Origin: Yinghuangia soli
GTDB taxonomy: Bacteria; Actinomycetota; Actinomycetes; Streptomycetales; Streptomycetaceae
Length of the DNA: 64,000 bases
Direction: 5' to 3'
Assembly (NCBI RefSeq): GCF_021502675.1
Contig: NZ_JAKFHA010000007.1
Span: 227,167 to 291,166, forward strand
Every line of letters starts with the position of its first letter. Within the stretch, counting starts at the first letter, position 1. A model generated the notes under the pieces. The model was not told the origin of the DNA. It saw nothing but the letters and a program-made list of their open reading frames with translations, and did not search any database. The position numbers were made by a program, and so were the translations under genes. Positions 10,786 through 19,092 of the stretch are shown here, piece after piece.

Positions 10786-11697
10786 GTGTCCGCTGACCTG
10801 CCCCCGGCCGTGAAGGCCCGCGGCCGCGCATTCTCGCTCTGGTTCCGCAGGGGCGCGGCGGTGGCCGCGGCGCTGGCGGTGGGCACCGCCGCCCTCCCCG
10901 CGGAAGCCGCTGTGCCCGCCGCCGCACCCGGCGGCGCACTCACCTTCGCGGGCGCCGCCGACTGGGACGGCGACGGCCGCACCGACCTGATCGCCCGCCG
11001 CGACGCGACCGGCGACCTGCTGCTGTTCCCCGGCGACGGCAAGAGCACCCCGGGCGCGGCATCCGGAACCGTGATCGGCACCGGCTGGAACGGCTACACG
11101 TTCGCCGGCGTCGCCGACTGGGCCGCCGCCGGGCACCCCGGCATCATCGCCCGCAACGACGGCACCGGCGATCTGTGGCTCTACCCCGGCGAGGGCACCC
11201 GCGCGCCCAGTTCCCTGCCGCCGGTGCTGATCGGCTCGGGCTGGAACGGCTACACCTTCGCCGGCGTCGCCGACGGCACCGGCGACCGCCTCCCCGACAT
11301 CACCGCGCGCGAGGACAGCGGCGCCCGCACCCTGTGGCTGTATCCGGGCGAGGGCAAGCCCGCCCCCAGCAGCAAACCGCGCCTCAGCCTGGGCACCGGC
11401 TACGGCGACACCACGCTCGCCGGGGTCGCCGACTGGGGCCGGTTCGGCCACGCCAGCCCCATCGTCCGCGACGACCTCTCCGGCGACCTGCGCTACGACC
11501 CGGGCCGAGGCGGGCCCTCCGTGATCGGCACCGGCTGGGGCGGCTACACCTTCGCCGACACCGCCGACTGGGACGGCGACGGCAACGCCGACCTGATCGC
11601 CCGCGCCGACGACACCACCGAGCTGTGGGTATACCCGGGCGAAGGCAAGCCCGCCCCCAGCACCAAACCGCGCATCAGCCTGGGCACCGGCTGGTGA
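10786..11697 (+). CDS. Secreted FG-GAP/VCBS-repeat protein
   Basis: Product of 303 residues. GTG 10786 follows AGGAG by 5 bases. A long signal peptide (positive start, then an Ala-rich core, cleavage probably after AEA at residue 41) precedes five beta-propeller-like repeats of about 50 residues, each with the pattern FAGVADWDGDGRTDLIAR followed by LWLYPGEGK and GTGWNGYTF. The first and last repeats keep intact calcium-loop DxDGDGxxD motifs; the middle repeats have lost acidic residues. Such proteins are typically extracellular ligand- or carbohydrate-binding propellers in Streptomyces, but the ligand is unknown. It is a single gene between terminator and toxin-antitoxin pair. Confidence 0.8.
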   Translation: MSADLPPAVKARGRAFSLWFRRGAAVAAALAVGTAALPAEAAVPAAAPGGALTFAGAADWDGDGRTDLIARRDATGDLLLFPGDGKSTPGAASGTVIGTGWNGYTFAGVADWAAAGHPGIIARNDGTGDLWLYPGEGTRAPSSLPPVLIGSGWNGYTFAGVADGTGDRLPDITAREDSGARTLWLYPGEGKPAPSSKPRLSLGTGYGDTTLAGVADWGRFGHASPIVRDDLSGDLRYDPGRGGPSVIGTGWGGYTFADTADWDGDGNADLIARADDTTELWVYPGEGKPAPSTKPRISLGTGW

Positions 11698-11773
11698 GTA
11701 CGACGTAGCGCGCCTCCTCGGGTGGCGTAACCATGGCGCTACTCACTCGTTTGGCTCAGCATGAAGACGATTA

Positions 11774-11809
11774 GTACAGAACCCAGAGTTGTTCCGTACA
11801 ATTTGGATA
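11774..11809 (+). promoter_or_regulatory. Candidate promoter of the phd-doc pair, leaderless
   Basis: TACAAT at 11797-11802 matches a -10 hexamer in 5 of 6 positions, 6 bases before the ATG at 11809, so transcription would start at the initiation codon. A weak -35 lies around 11773-11779. No ribosome-binding site precedes that ATG, consistent with a leaderless message. Inferred from sequence only. Confidence 0.4.
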
Positions 11810-12054
11810 TGACTCACGAGCCGCTGCCCACGCCCCACGAGGTTCCCGTCAGTGAAGCGCGCCCGAGGCTCGCCGAGCTGGTCGACGAAGCAGCCGGCGG
11901 CTCCGTCGTCTACCTGACCAAGCACGGCCGCCGGGTCGCCGCCATCGTGCCGGCCGACCTGCCGGAGAAGGCCGGAGACGTGCAGGTGCGCGCGCTCGCA
12001 CGCCAATTCGCGGAGCGCCACCCGGCGCTGCTGGAACGGCTGCGTGACGCATGA
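11809..12054 (+). CDS. phd: Phd/YefM-type antitoxin
   Basis: Product of 81 residues from ATG 11809; an in-frame ATG at 11761 would add 16 residues, but these overlap the promoter-like sequence and are not family-like. Phd/YefM antitoxins bind and neutralise the partner toxin and repress their own operon. EVPVSEARPRLAELVDEA, then VYLTKHGRRVAAIVP, are the family hallmarks; the C-terminal helix (about residues 55-81) is the expected toxin-binding segment. The stop overlaps the start of the doc-like gene by 4 bases, typical of toxin-antitoxin operons. Confidence 0.88.
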   Translation: MTHEPLPTPHEVPVSEARPRLAELVDEAAGGSVVYLTKHGRRVAAIVPADLPEKAGDVQVRALARQFAERHPALLERLRDA

Positions 12055-12440
12055 GCGAGTCGCTCTACCTGCTGACCGCGGCCGATGTCATCGCGGTTGC
12101 CGAGGAGATCACCGGGAATCCGGGGGTGCGCGACATCGGGCTCATCGAGTCCGCTGTGGCGCGTCCGGGCGCGTCGGCTTTCGGGCAGGACGCCTACCCC
12201 GACCTGTGGACGAAGGCTGCGGCGCTGCTGCATTCGCTGGTCGGGAACCACGCGTTCATCGACGGCAACAAGCGCACGGGGCTGGTGTGCGCGGTCGTCT
12301 TCCTCGCCCGCAACGGTGTCGATGTCGAGCGGTTGGACGAGAACGCAGCGTTCGATCTGGTGGTGAGCGTGGCGAAGGGGCTCCTCGACGAGGTCGACGC
12401 CATCGCCGCAGCGCTGCGTGAAGCCCTGGGACACGACTGA
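12051..12440 (+). CDS. doc: Doc-type Fic-domain toxin
   Basis: Product of 129 residues. The catalytic Doc motif HxFxDGNKR is intact as HAFIDGNKRTG (His67 to Gly77). Doc proteins are kinases that phosphorylate EF-Tu and block translation; the shortened motif, with K in place of the AMPylating G, separates them from true Fic AMP-transferases. The gene starts inside the antitoxin stop (ATGA). Length matches the Doc family. No key residue is missing, so the toxin is probably active. Confidence 0.9.
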   Translation: MSESLYLLTAADVIAVAEEITGNPGVRDIGLIESAVARPGASAFGQDAYPDLWTKAAALLHSLVGNHAFIDGNKRTGLVCAVVFLARNGVDVERLDENAAFDLVVSVAKGLLDEVDAIAAALREALGHD

Positions 12441-12457
12441 GCACTGGTACACAAACA

Positions 12458-12498
12458 CCTCCGCCCCGGTCCGCAGTAATTGCGGGCCGGGGCGGAGG
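12458..12498. terminator. Bidirectional hairpin terminator
   Basis: 12-bp perfect stem (12458-12469 with 12487-12498) continued inward by a wobble and five more pairs, loop GTAAT, between the doc gene and the convergent enoyl-CoA hydratase gene. Confidence 0.88.
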
Positions 12499-12514
12499 CG
12501 CGTTCAGGGGTGGG

Positions 12515-13294
12515 TCAGCGGGCCACGAACTTGGCCTTGCCCGGGCCGCTCTCCACGAAGCTCTTCATGCCGATCGCCCGGTCCTCGGTGGCGAAGAGGC
12601 CGGTGAACTGCATGCGTTCGATCTCCAGGCCGGAGTCGAGGTCGGTCTCCAGGCCGCGGTCGATCGCCTCCTTGGCGGCGCGCAGGGCGTACGCCGGGCC
12701 GTTGGCGAACTGCGCGGCCCAGGCCAGGGCCGCCTCGTAGACCTCGCCCGGGGCGACGACGCGGTCGACCAGGCCGATGGCCGCGGCTTCCTGGGCGTCG
12801 ACGAAGCGGCCGGAGTAGATGAGGTCCTTGGCCTTGGCCGGACCGATGAGGCGCGGCAGGCGCTGCGAGCCGCCCGCGCCCGGGATGACGCCGAGGAGGA
12901 TCTCCGGCTGGCCGAGCTTGGCGTTCTCGCCGCACACCCGGAAGTCCGCGCAGAGCGCCAGCTCGCAGCCGCCGCCGAGGGCGTAGCCGGTGATGGCGGC
13001 GATGACCGGCTTGGGGATGCGGGCCACGGCGGTGAACGCCGACTGGAGGGCGGCGCCGCGGTCGACCATGTCGGTGTACGTCATGGCCTCCATCTCCTTG
13101 ATGTCGGCGCCGGCCGCGAAGACCTTCTCGCCGCCGTAGATGACCACCGCGCGGACGTCGGCGCGCTCGGTGGCCTCCGCGGCGGCGGCCCGCAGCTCCT
13201 CCTGGAGCTGGACGCTCAGCGCGTTCATCGGCGGCCGCGCCAGCCGGATGGTGCCGATCCCGTCGGCCACCTCAAGGTTCACGAACTCGCCCAC
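12515..13294 (-). CDS. Enoyl-CoA hydratase/isomerase family protein
   Basis: Product of 259 residues. GTG 13294 has AAGGAG 8 bases upstream and gives the normal crotonase N-terminus (GEFVNLEVADGIGTIRL). Both catalytic glutamates of true hydratases are present: in GGGCELALC and in QPEILLGVIPGAGG, and the oxyanion-hole segment is FAAGADIKEM. It hydrates trans-2-enoyl-CoA in fatty-acid beta-oxidation or related degradation; the exact acyl chain cannot be told. It stands alone between terminators, with no thiolase or dehydrogenase partner in view. Confidence 0.92.
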   Translation of the reverse strand: MGEFVNLEVADGIGTIRLARPPMNALSVQLQEELRAAAAEATERADVRAVVIYGGEKVFAAGADIKEMEAMTYTDMVDRGAALQSAFTAVARIPKPVIAAITGYALGGGCELALCADFRVCGENAKLGQPEILLGVIPGAGGSQRLPRLIGPAKAKDLIYSGRFVDAQEAAAIGLVDRVVAPGEVYEAALAWAAQFANGPAYALRAAKEAIDRGLETDLDSGLEIERMQFTGLFATEDRAIGMKSFVESGPGKAKFVAR

Positions 13295-13375
13295 GTCTGG
13301 CTCCTTCTTCGTCGCACGGCTCGACACGGCTGCTGGGATGTTGCCTGCCAGGAGCCGACAATACGGCCACCGACG

Positions 13376-13425
13376 CGGAAGGGCGGGGCCGGGCCGCCCC
13401 GGCGGCCGCCGACCCCGCCCTTCCG
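13376..13425 (-). terminator. Hairpin terminator of the L,D-transpeptidase gene
   Basis: 13-bp stem (13376-13388 with 13413-13425) around a GC-rich loop, 22 bp after the stop of the gene at 13448. Confidence 0.8.
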
Positions 13426-13447
13426 GCGGATCGTCCGTGGTGCCCGG

Positions 13448-14722
13448 TCAGCCCTTGGCGGCGCTGCCCGCGACCCAGGCCTCCCAGGTGAGGTTCCAGT
13501 CGCCGTAGCCGTTGTCCGCCGAGACGGTGCGCTCCTTGGCGTTCTTGACCTCGACGACGTCGCCCGGCATGGCGGCGTTGTCGTAGAACCACTTGGCGTT
13601 GTCGGGCGTCATGCTGACGCAGCCGTGGCTGGTGTTCTGGCTGCCGAAGACGGACGGCGCGGCCCAGTAGTTGCCGTGCACGAAGGTGCCCGAGGTGGTG
13701 ATGCGGACCGCCCACGGCACGTCGTCGATGTCGTACTCGGCGCCGTAGCCGACGGTCTGCGAGTTCATCCGGGTCTTGGTGTACTTCTCCTGGACGACCA
13801 TCTTGCCGCCCCAGGTGGCGTACTTGGGCAGCTCGCCGGTGGTGACCGGGATGGTCTTGACCAGCGCGTCGTTCTTGTAGACCTTCATGGTCTTGGTGTC
13901 GACGTCGACGACGCTGACCGTCTTCGACGAGCTGATCTTGAACTCGAAGCTCTTGAACTGCTCGAACTTCGCGCCGTTCCCTGCGTCTATTCCGCGCAGG
14001 TTCAGGTCGACCTTCACCGTGGTGCCGGTCGCCCAGTAGTCCTTGGGCCGGTAGTCGACGCGCTGGTTGCCGAACCAGTGCCAGGAGCCCTCGACCGCGG
14101 GGCTGGCGGTGACGGTGAGCGCCTTCTCGACCTCGGCGCGGTTCTTGACCGGGGCGGTGAAGGTGACCGAGACCGGCTGGCCGACGCCGACCGTCGAGCC
14201 GTTCTCGGGCGTGAAGTTGGCGGTGACCTTCTTGTCGTTGGTCACCGTGGTGAAGGAGGCCTTGGCGGTGGTCTCCTTGCCTTCCTTGTTGGTGGCGATC
14301 GCGGTGACGGTGTACTTGGAGCCGAAGGTGAAGGGCACCTTGGGCTTCCAGGTCTTGCCGTCGGCGTCGAGCGCGCCGTCGACGTTCTCGTTGCGCGCGT
14401 TGGTGACCTTGACGGTGCCGAGCTTGTCCTCGGCGCCGACCGCGATGGTCACGTTGCCGGTGACGTCGACGCCGACCGCGTTGTCGACGGGCGTGATGGT
14501 GACCTGGGCCGGGTCGGCCGCGGCCGGCGCGCTGCTGCCGCCGGTGCCGCCCCCGGTGCCGCCGCCCGCGGAACTGCCGCTGCTGGAGCCGCCGGACGAG
14601 CCGCCGCTGCCGGACTTCTTGCCGCCGCCGGAGCAGGCGCTGACCAGGAGAAGCGCTCCGAGTATCAGCGCCGCGATCCGGCGCCAGTGGGGGGCTGGGC
14701 GCGACTGTGGTACTCGGGACAT
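13448..14722 (-). CDS. Lipoprotein L,D-transpeptidase with two Ig-like domains
   Basis: Product of 424 residues. ATG 14722 follows AAGGGA. A lipoprotein signal ends in LLLVSAC (Cys30), then a Gly/Ser linker to about residue 65. Two immunoglobulin-like domains follow (about 70-165 and 170-265), as in mycobacterial LdtMt2, then a YkuD catalytic domain with HGNYW and the catalytic NTSHGCVSM block (Cys at about 367). It forms 3-3 meso-DAP crosslinks in peptidoglycan on the outer face of the membrane. A C-terminal WNLTWEAW segment resembles the extra module of actinobacterial Ldts. It is monocistronic. Confidence 0.95.
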   Translation of the reverse strand: MSRVPQSRPAPHWRRIAALILGALLLVSACSGGGKKSGSGGSSGGSSSGSSAGGGTGGGTGGSSAPAAADPAQVTITPVDNAVGVDVTGNVTIAVGAEDKLGTVKVTNARNENVDGALDADGKTWKPKVPFTFGSKYTVTAIATNKEGKETTAKASFTTVTNDKKVTANFTPENGSTVGVGQPVSVTFTAPVKNRAEVEKALTVTASPAVEGSWHWFGNQRVDYRPKDYWATGTTVKVDLNLRGIDAGNGAKFEQFKSFEFKISSSKTVSVVDVDTKTMKVYKNDALVKTIPVTTGELPKYATWGGKMVVQEKYTKTRMNSQTVGYGAEYDIDDVPWAVRITTSGTFVHGNYWAAPSVFGSQNTSHGCVSMTPDNAKWFYDNAAMPGDVVEVKNAKERTVSADNGYGDWNLTWEAWVAGSAAKG

Positions 14723-14893
14723 GTTTCGCGGTTCCCTTCGAACAAGTGCTGCCGGGCGGGGAGTGCCAGGCAGGTGCAGAGGCGGGGGAGCACCGTCCTG
14801 CGGCCGTACGTTTCTTAGACGCGGCGAACACACCTTCGGTTGCTGTCCACGGGAGGACGTGATCGACCCGCAACACTGGGCGGCGTGCGCGGG

Positions 14894-15358
14894 CTAGCGC
14901 CGCCCGTCCGCGGCGACCAGTCGGGCGACCAGCGCGGCATCGGGCGTACCGGTCGCCCCGCGGATCTCCCCGGGCAGGAAAACCGTGTCGTACAGGGAGA
15001 TTTCGGGCACCAGAGCTCCGTACGGAACGACCGTGACGATGCGGCGCAGCCCGGTGTCCTCGGCCGCATCCAGCAGCCACTCCCAGGTGTCGAGCGGACT
15101 GCCCGCACCGTCCGGGCCGGTATCGAGGTGCACGACGGTGTACGCGCCTTCCAGCACCGCACCCAGGCGCAGCGGATCGGACAGGTCGCCGACCGATACG
15201 CGGACGCCCGAGGCACGCAGCGCGGCCGCGTCCGCGCGGTCGCGCACCACGGCCCGGAGGTCGGGTACGCCCGGTCCGGCGAGCGCGGCCTGGTCGGCGA
15301 GGGCGGCGAGGAGGGCGCGGCCGAGCGGAAGGCCGGCTCCGGTCACGACGACGGGCAT
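14894..15358 (-). CDS. Short NAD(P)-binding Rossmann protein
   Basis: Product of 154 residues from ATG 15358 (MPVVVTGAGLPLGRALLAAL). The N-terminal VTGAGLPLG glycine motif, then LRAVVRDRADA and VSVGDLSDPLRLGAVLEGAYTVVHL, are those of atypical short-chain dehydrogenase or NmrA-like NAD(P)-binding domains. At 154 residues it is only about half the usual length and lacks a substrate domain, so it may be a sensor or a degenerate enzyme. The ribosome-binding site is weak. No clear functional partner is nearby. Confidence 0.7.
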   Translation of the reverse strand: MPVVVTGAGLPLGRALLAALADQAALAGPGVPDLRAVVRDRADAAALRASGVRVSVGDLSDPLRLGAVLEGAYTVVHLDTGPDGAGSPLDTWEWLLDAAEDTGLRRIVTVVPYGALVPEISLYDTVFLPGEIRGATGTPDAALVARLVAADGRR

Positions 15359-15793
15359 GGAGCAACCGTACCCGCCGGGGCATTCGTGAAGATTCCGCAC
15401 AGATAGGGGCGCACGTCCTGGAGCGCGCGCCGGGTCGCGCACCCCTGCGCCGTGTCGGCCGACTTGAAGCACATTTGCGCGCTCCGCCAACCGTGACGAT
15501 CGGCCATGACTTGTCTACAAAGTGATGCAACCCCGCAGAATGGGGGATCTCCTCGGGAATCAGGGCATCGCGCACGTCCCGAACACCGCGAATCCGCCGG
15601 CGGGCCGGGGCTTCCAGATCACTCGCGAGGGCGAACACCGCCTGTGGAGTTGGATTTTCGGTCACTGCTTGCGACAAGTTGGTCACACGACGTCGCAAGG
15701 CCGGTGCGGGAAGGCCACCCGAACCGGAACACGAAGCCAACTCCCGGGCCCTGCTTGAAAAGCGGGCTCGAGTTCGTCCCACGGAGGACCCAC
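15359..15793. other. 435-bp intergenic region, leader of the small secreted protein gene
   Basis: No gene found. It holds the divergent promoters of the genes at 14894-15358 and 15794-16153. The part from about 15500 to 15790 is less GC-rich and contains an 8-bp inverted repeat (15668-15675 with 15692-15699, CTTGCGAC/GTCGCAAG), which suggests a long structured leader. I looked for a c-di-AMP riboswitch and did not find its conserved blocks. Confidence 0.5.
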
Positions 15794-16153
15794 ATGAAGC
15801 GCACTCTCGGCACCCTCGCGGTCGCGCCCCTCGCGGCCGGCCTGCTGATCTTCGGGGCCGGAGCCGCCGCAGCGGACAACGGTTCGGACGCCAACAACGG
15901 GTCCACCTCGACCGCGACGACCACCACGTCGACGTCGACCACCTCCAACACCGGCAGCGGCAACGTCAACGGCGGCGTGGACGGCAACTACAACGCCACC
16001 CAGCAGAGCGCCAACGGCGCCGGCGCCAGCAACCAGAACAACACGGCCGGCGTGAAGGACAACGGCGGCGTCGTGGTGATCGAGCAGGGCAACAACAGCA
16101 ACGGCCAGTCGCACCAGGGTTCCTGGGGCGGCTGGTTCCCCTTCTGGTTCTAA
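15794..16153 (+). CDS. Small secreted Asn/Gly/Ser/Thr-rich protein
   Basis: Product of 119 residues. ATG 15794 with GGAGG 6 bases before. A clean signal peptide (MKRTLGTLAVAPLAAGLLIFGAG, cut after AAA near residue 30) leaves a mature peptide of about 90 residues with no cysteine: a Ser/Thr-rich segment, then an Asn/Gln/Gly-rich segment (NYNATQQSANGAGASNQNN, then EQGNNSNGQ), ending in an aromatic cap WGGWFPFWF. The Q/N spacing loosely recalls curli- or amyloid-type repeats; it is not a chaplin or rodlin by sequence. Probably an aerial-surface or matrix protein, but function is unknown. Confidence 0.75.
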   Translation: MKRTLGTLAVAPLAAGLLIFGAGAAAADNGSDANNGSTSTATTTTSTSTTSNTGSGNVNGGVDGNYNATQQSANGAGASNQNNTAGVKDNGGVVVIEQGNNSNGQSHQGSWGGWFPFWF

Positions 16154-16195
16154 GCGGCGAGTCGCCTAAGGATCCGGCTGCGCTTTGATCACGTC

Positions 16196-16226
16196 GGCCC
16201 GGTGGTGTCCTGGACACCACCGGGCC
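16196..16226 (+). terminator. Hairpin terminator of the small secreted protein gene
   Basis: Perfect 15-bp stem (16196-16210 with 16212-16226), minimal loop, 43 bp after the stop codon. Confidence 0.82.
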
Positions 16227-16236
16227 TCCCCTTGTC

Positions 16237-16280
16237 CGGAACGTTTCCGACGATTTTGACCCTGTTCCCGAACGGGAACA
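16237..16280 (+). promoter_or_regulatory. Two palindromes upstream of glgX, candidate operators
   Basis: CGGAACGTTTCCG (16237-16249) is an imperfect palindrome with a CG-centred core like LacI/GalR-family operators. TGTTCCCG-AA-CGGGAACA (16263-16280) is an inverted repeat with 8-bp arms. They lie 37-80 bp before the glgX start. A TTGACC at 16256-16261 may be a -35 element. Operator function is inference. Confidence 0.4.
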
Positions 16281-16316
16281 CCCTGGCTAATGACCAGGGC
16301 CGGGAGGGGTACCGCC

Positions 16317-18728
16317 ATGGCAGCACGCAAGTCGAGGGGTCTGCGGAACGGATCGTCGGACCGGGCGCCGGACCAGGCACCGGGCCGGGCGTCCGACGGA
16401 CCGGCCCTGCCCGCACCGCCGCTGCCGTCCCACCCGCCGCCGCAGCCGTCGGGCGCACCGCCCGGGAGGGCGCCTGGTTCGTCCCCGGGGTCGCCCCCTG
16501 GTGTGCCGTCTCCGCCGGGCTCCGCGGCCGCGGTAAGCGCATCCGCACCGCCCGGGCGTGCGTATGCGAACGGCCGTGCCGAGCAGCCCTGGCCGGGCCG
16601 CCGCCTGCCGCTCGGCGCCCGCTACGACGGCGCCGGCACCAATTTCGCGCTGTGGGCCGGCGGTGCGGAGGCCGTCGAGCTGTGCCTGTTCGAGGACGCC
16701 CCCGACGGCAGCCTGCGCGAGACCCGCCTCCCGCTGGCCGACCAGACGTTCCACGTGTGGCACGGCTACGTCCCGGGCGTCGGCCCGGGCCAGCGCTACG
16801 GGTTCCGCGTGCACGGCCCGTGGGAGCCCTGGCGCGGCGCGCGCTGGAACCCCGCCAAGCTGCTGCTCGACCCGTACGCGCGGGCCGTGGACGGGCTGTT
16901 CGTGCTCGACGACGCCGTCTACGGGCACACCCGCGGCGGCCCCGACGACATCGCCGACCCGCGCGACTCGGCGCCCTTCGTCCCGAAGTCCGTGGTGGTG
17001 CACGAGGACTCCGACTGGTCGGACGACCGGCGGCCGAAGATCCCGTGGGCCGAGACGGTCATCTACGAAATGCACGTCAAGGGCTTCACGGCCCGGCACC
17101 CGGGCATCCCCGAGCACCTGCGCGGGACTTACGCAGGGCTGGCGCACCCGGCCGCGATCGACCACCTGGTACGCCTTGGCGTCACCGCGGTCGAACTGCT
17201 GCCCGTCCACCAGTTCGTCTCCGAGGAGCACTTGCTGCGCGCGCACGGCAGCAACTACTGGGGCTACAACTCGATCGGCTACTTCGCTCCGCACGCGGGC
17301 TACTCGGCGTCGGGCGGACGCGGCGGCCAGGTCCACGAGTTCCGGCACATGGTCCATGCGCTGCACGAGGCCGGCATCGAAGTGATCCTCGACGTCGTCT
17401 ACAACCACACCGGCGAGGGCGGCCCGGGCGGGCCGACGCTGTGCTTCCGCGGCATCGACAACGCGGGCTACTACCGGCTGCGCGACGGCGGCCGCAACTA
17501 CACGGACTACACGGGCTGCGGCAACACCCTCAACGTCGTGCAGCCGCAGGTACTGCAGCTGATCACCGACTCGCTGCGCTACTGGGTCACCGAGATGGGC
17601 GTGGACGGCTTCCGCTTCGACCTCGCCGCCGCGCTCGCGCGCTCCATGCACGACGTCGACAAGCTCTCGTCGTTCCTGACCGTCATCGGCCAGGATCCGG
17701 TCCTGTCCCGCGTGAAGCTGATCGCCGAGCCGTGGGACATAGGGGAAGGCGGCTACCAGGTCGGGGAGTTCCCGCCGCTGTGGACCGAGTGGAACGACAA
17801 GTACCGCGACACCGTGCGCGACTTCTGGCGCGGGGCGCGGCCCGACGTACGGGATCTCGCGTACCGGCTGTCCGGGTCGTCCGACCTCTACCAGGACGAC
17901 GGGCGGCACCCGTACGCGTCGATCAACTTCGTGACCGCGCACGACGGTTTCACGCTCCGCGACCTGGCCTCGTACGAGCGCAAGCACAACGAGGCGAACG
18001 GCGAGGACAACCGCGACGGGACGAACGACAACCGCTCCTGGAACTGCGGCTACGAAGGCGAGACGACCGACCCCGCGGTCAACCTCCTGCGCCGCCGGCA
18101 ACTGCGCAACATGGTGACCACCCTGCTGCTGTCCACCGGCGTCCCGATGCTGGTGGCCGGCGACGAGATGGGCCGCACGCAACGCGGCAACAACAACGCG
18201 TACTGCCAGGACAACGAGATCAGTTGGATGGACTGGTCGGCCCTCGACGACCCGCAGTGGCGGCCGCTCCTCGACCTGACCTCGCGCCTGATCCGCCTGC
18301 GGCGCTCCCATCCCGTCCTGTGCCGCCGCGCCTTCTTCTCCGGCCGCCCGTCCTTCCCCGACGGCCTGCGCGACCTGGCGTGGTTCACCCCGACCGGCCG
18401 CGAGATGACGGAGAAGGACTGGTTCTCCCCCACCGCGACACTGGGCATGTACCTCTCCGGCCTGGACATCCGCCAACGCGGCCCGCGCGGCGAACGCATC
18501 ATGGACGACAGCTTCTTGCTGATCCTGCACGCGTCATCCCAACCGATGCGCTTCATGCTGCCGGGCGAACCCTGGGCCCACTCGTACGAAATCGTCCTGG
18601 ACACCGCCCTGGACACCGACCCCATGGCCCGCTTCAACGAACCGGTCCCCGGCGGAACCGCCCTCACCCTGACCGGCCGCTCCGCGATGCTCCTCCGCGT
18701 GGAACACGCCGTATGGGCCCCCACCTGA
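16317..18728 (+). CDS. glgX: Glycogen debranching enzyme (isoamylase type)
   Basis: Product of 803 residues. ATG 16317 follows GGGAGGGG. The first 90 residues are Pro/Ser/Gly-rich and probably disordered, an addition to the usual enzyme. Then come CBM48 (from about residue 92, LGARYDGAGTNFALW) and a GH13 barrel with NHTGEG, nucleophile Asp in GVDGFRFDLAA, acid Glu in LIAEPWD, and TAHDGF, ending in a beta-sandwich. It hydrolyses alpha-1,6 branches of glycogen trimmed by phosphorylase. It is separated from the main glucan cluster at 47-58 kb. It stands alone, behind candidate operators. Confidence 0.95.
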   Translation: MAARKSRGLRNGSSDRAPDQAPGRASDGPALPAPPLPSHPPPQPSGAPPGRAPGSSPGSPPGVPSPPGSAAAVSASAPPGRAYANGRAEQPWPGRRLPLGARYDGAGTNFALWAGGAEAVELCLFEDAPDGSLRETRLPLADQTFHVWHGYVPGVGPGQRYGFRVHGPWEPWRGARWNPAKLLLDPYARAVDGLFVLDDAVYGHTRGGPDDIADPRDSAPFVPKSVVVHEDSDWSDDRRPKIPWAETVIYEMHVKGFTARHPGIPEHLRGTYAGLAHPAAIDHLVRLGVTAVELLPVHQFVSEEHLLRAHGSNYWGYNSIGYFAPHAGYSASGGRGGQVHEFRHMVHALHEAGIEVILDVVYNHTGEGGPGGPTLCFRGIDNAGYYRLRDGGRNYTDYTGCGNTLNVVQPQVLQLITDSLRYWVTEMGVDGFRFDLAAALARSMHDVDKLSSFLTVIGQDPVLSRVKLIAEPWDIGEGGYQVGEFPPLWTEWNDKYRDTVRDFWRGARPDVRDLAYRLSGSSDLYQDDGRHPYASINFVTAHDGFTLRDLASYERKHNEANGEDNRDGTNDNRSWNCGYEGETTDPAVNLLRRRQLRNMVTTLLLSTGVPMLVAGDEMGRTQRGNNNAYCQDNEISWMDWSALDDPQWRPLLDLTSRLIRLRRSHPVLCRRAFFSGRPSFPDGLRDLAWFTPTGREMTEKDWFSPTATLGMYLSGLDIRQRGPRGERIMDDSFLLILHASSQPMRFMLPGEPWAHSYEIVLDTALDTDPMARFNEPVPGGTALTLTGRSAMLLRVEHAVWAPT

Positions 18729-19092
18729 CCCTTTCGGGGCGCATCGCAATCACCCCGAACTCCGAATTGCACATTACCGATTCACTCTCGCGAGCGGTCG
18801 AGCGTTCGAGCGCCGTGAAGCCGGACCGCTGCGCGTTTTCCGTTCTGTCCATCACGACGCCCCTTGCAGTGGCCTGCACCGGTACCGAGCGATTCCGGCG
18901 GCATGCCACCCAGGGGGCATCTCGTTCTTGTCCTGCCGGAGTCCGGGGACGAGAGCACCGTACGAAATAGACGAGGTGGCGTCGGCGTTGCGACAACGGT
19001 GCCCCGCCAGGAGCCGTCTTTCCGACGGGCCGGCGATCACGTGACGATCCCCCGGGCGGGGCCACAGCTTCACGGATCAAGGAGACTTGGTG
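18729..19092. other. 364-bp intergenic region with no gene found
   Basis: The first 130 bp have lower GC than the surroundings, and no long open frame with coding character crosses the region. No strong terminator hairpin follows glgX. The last bases hold AAGGAG, the ribosome-binding site of the next gene. Nothing else supported. Confidence 0.4.

Noticed and set aside
15500..15793. Possible c-di-AMP (ydaO) riboswitch ahead of the small secreted protein gene
   Set aside because: The stretch CCCGAACCGGAACACGAAGCCAAC loosely recalls one conserved block, but GGGGAACCA and GGGTGAA blocks are missing, and the closing stem cannot be drawn.
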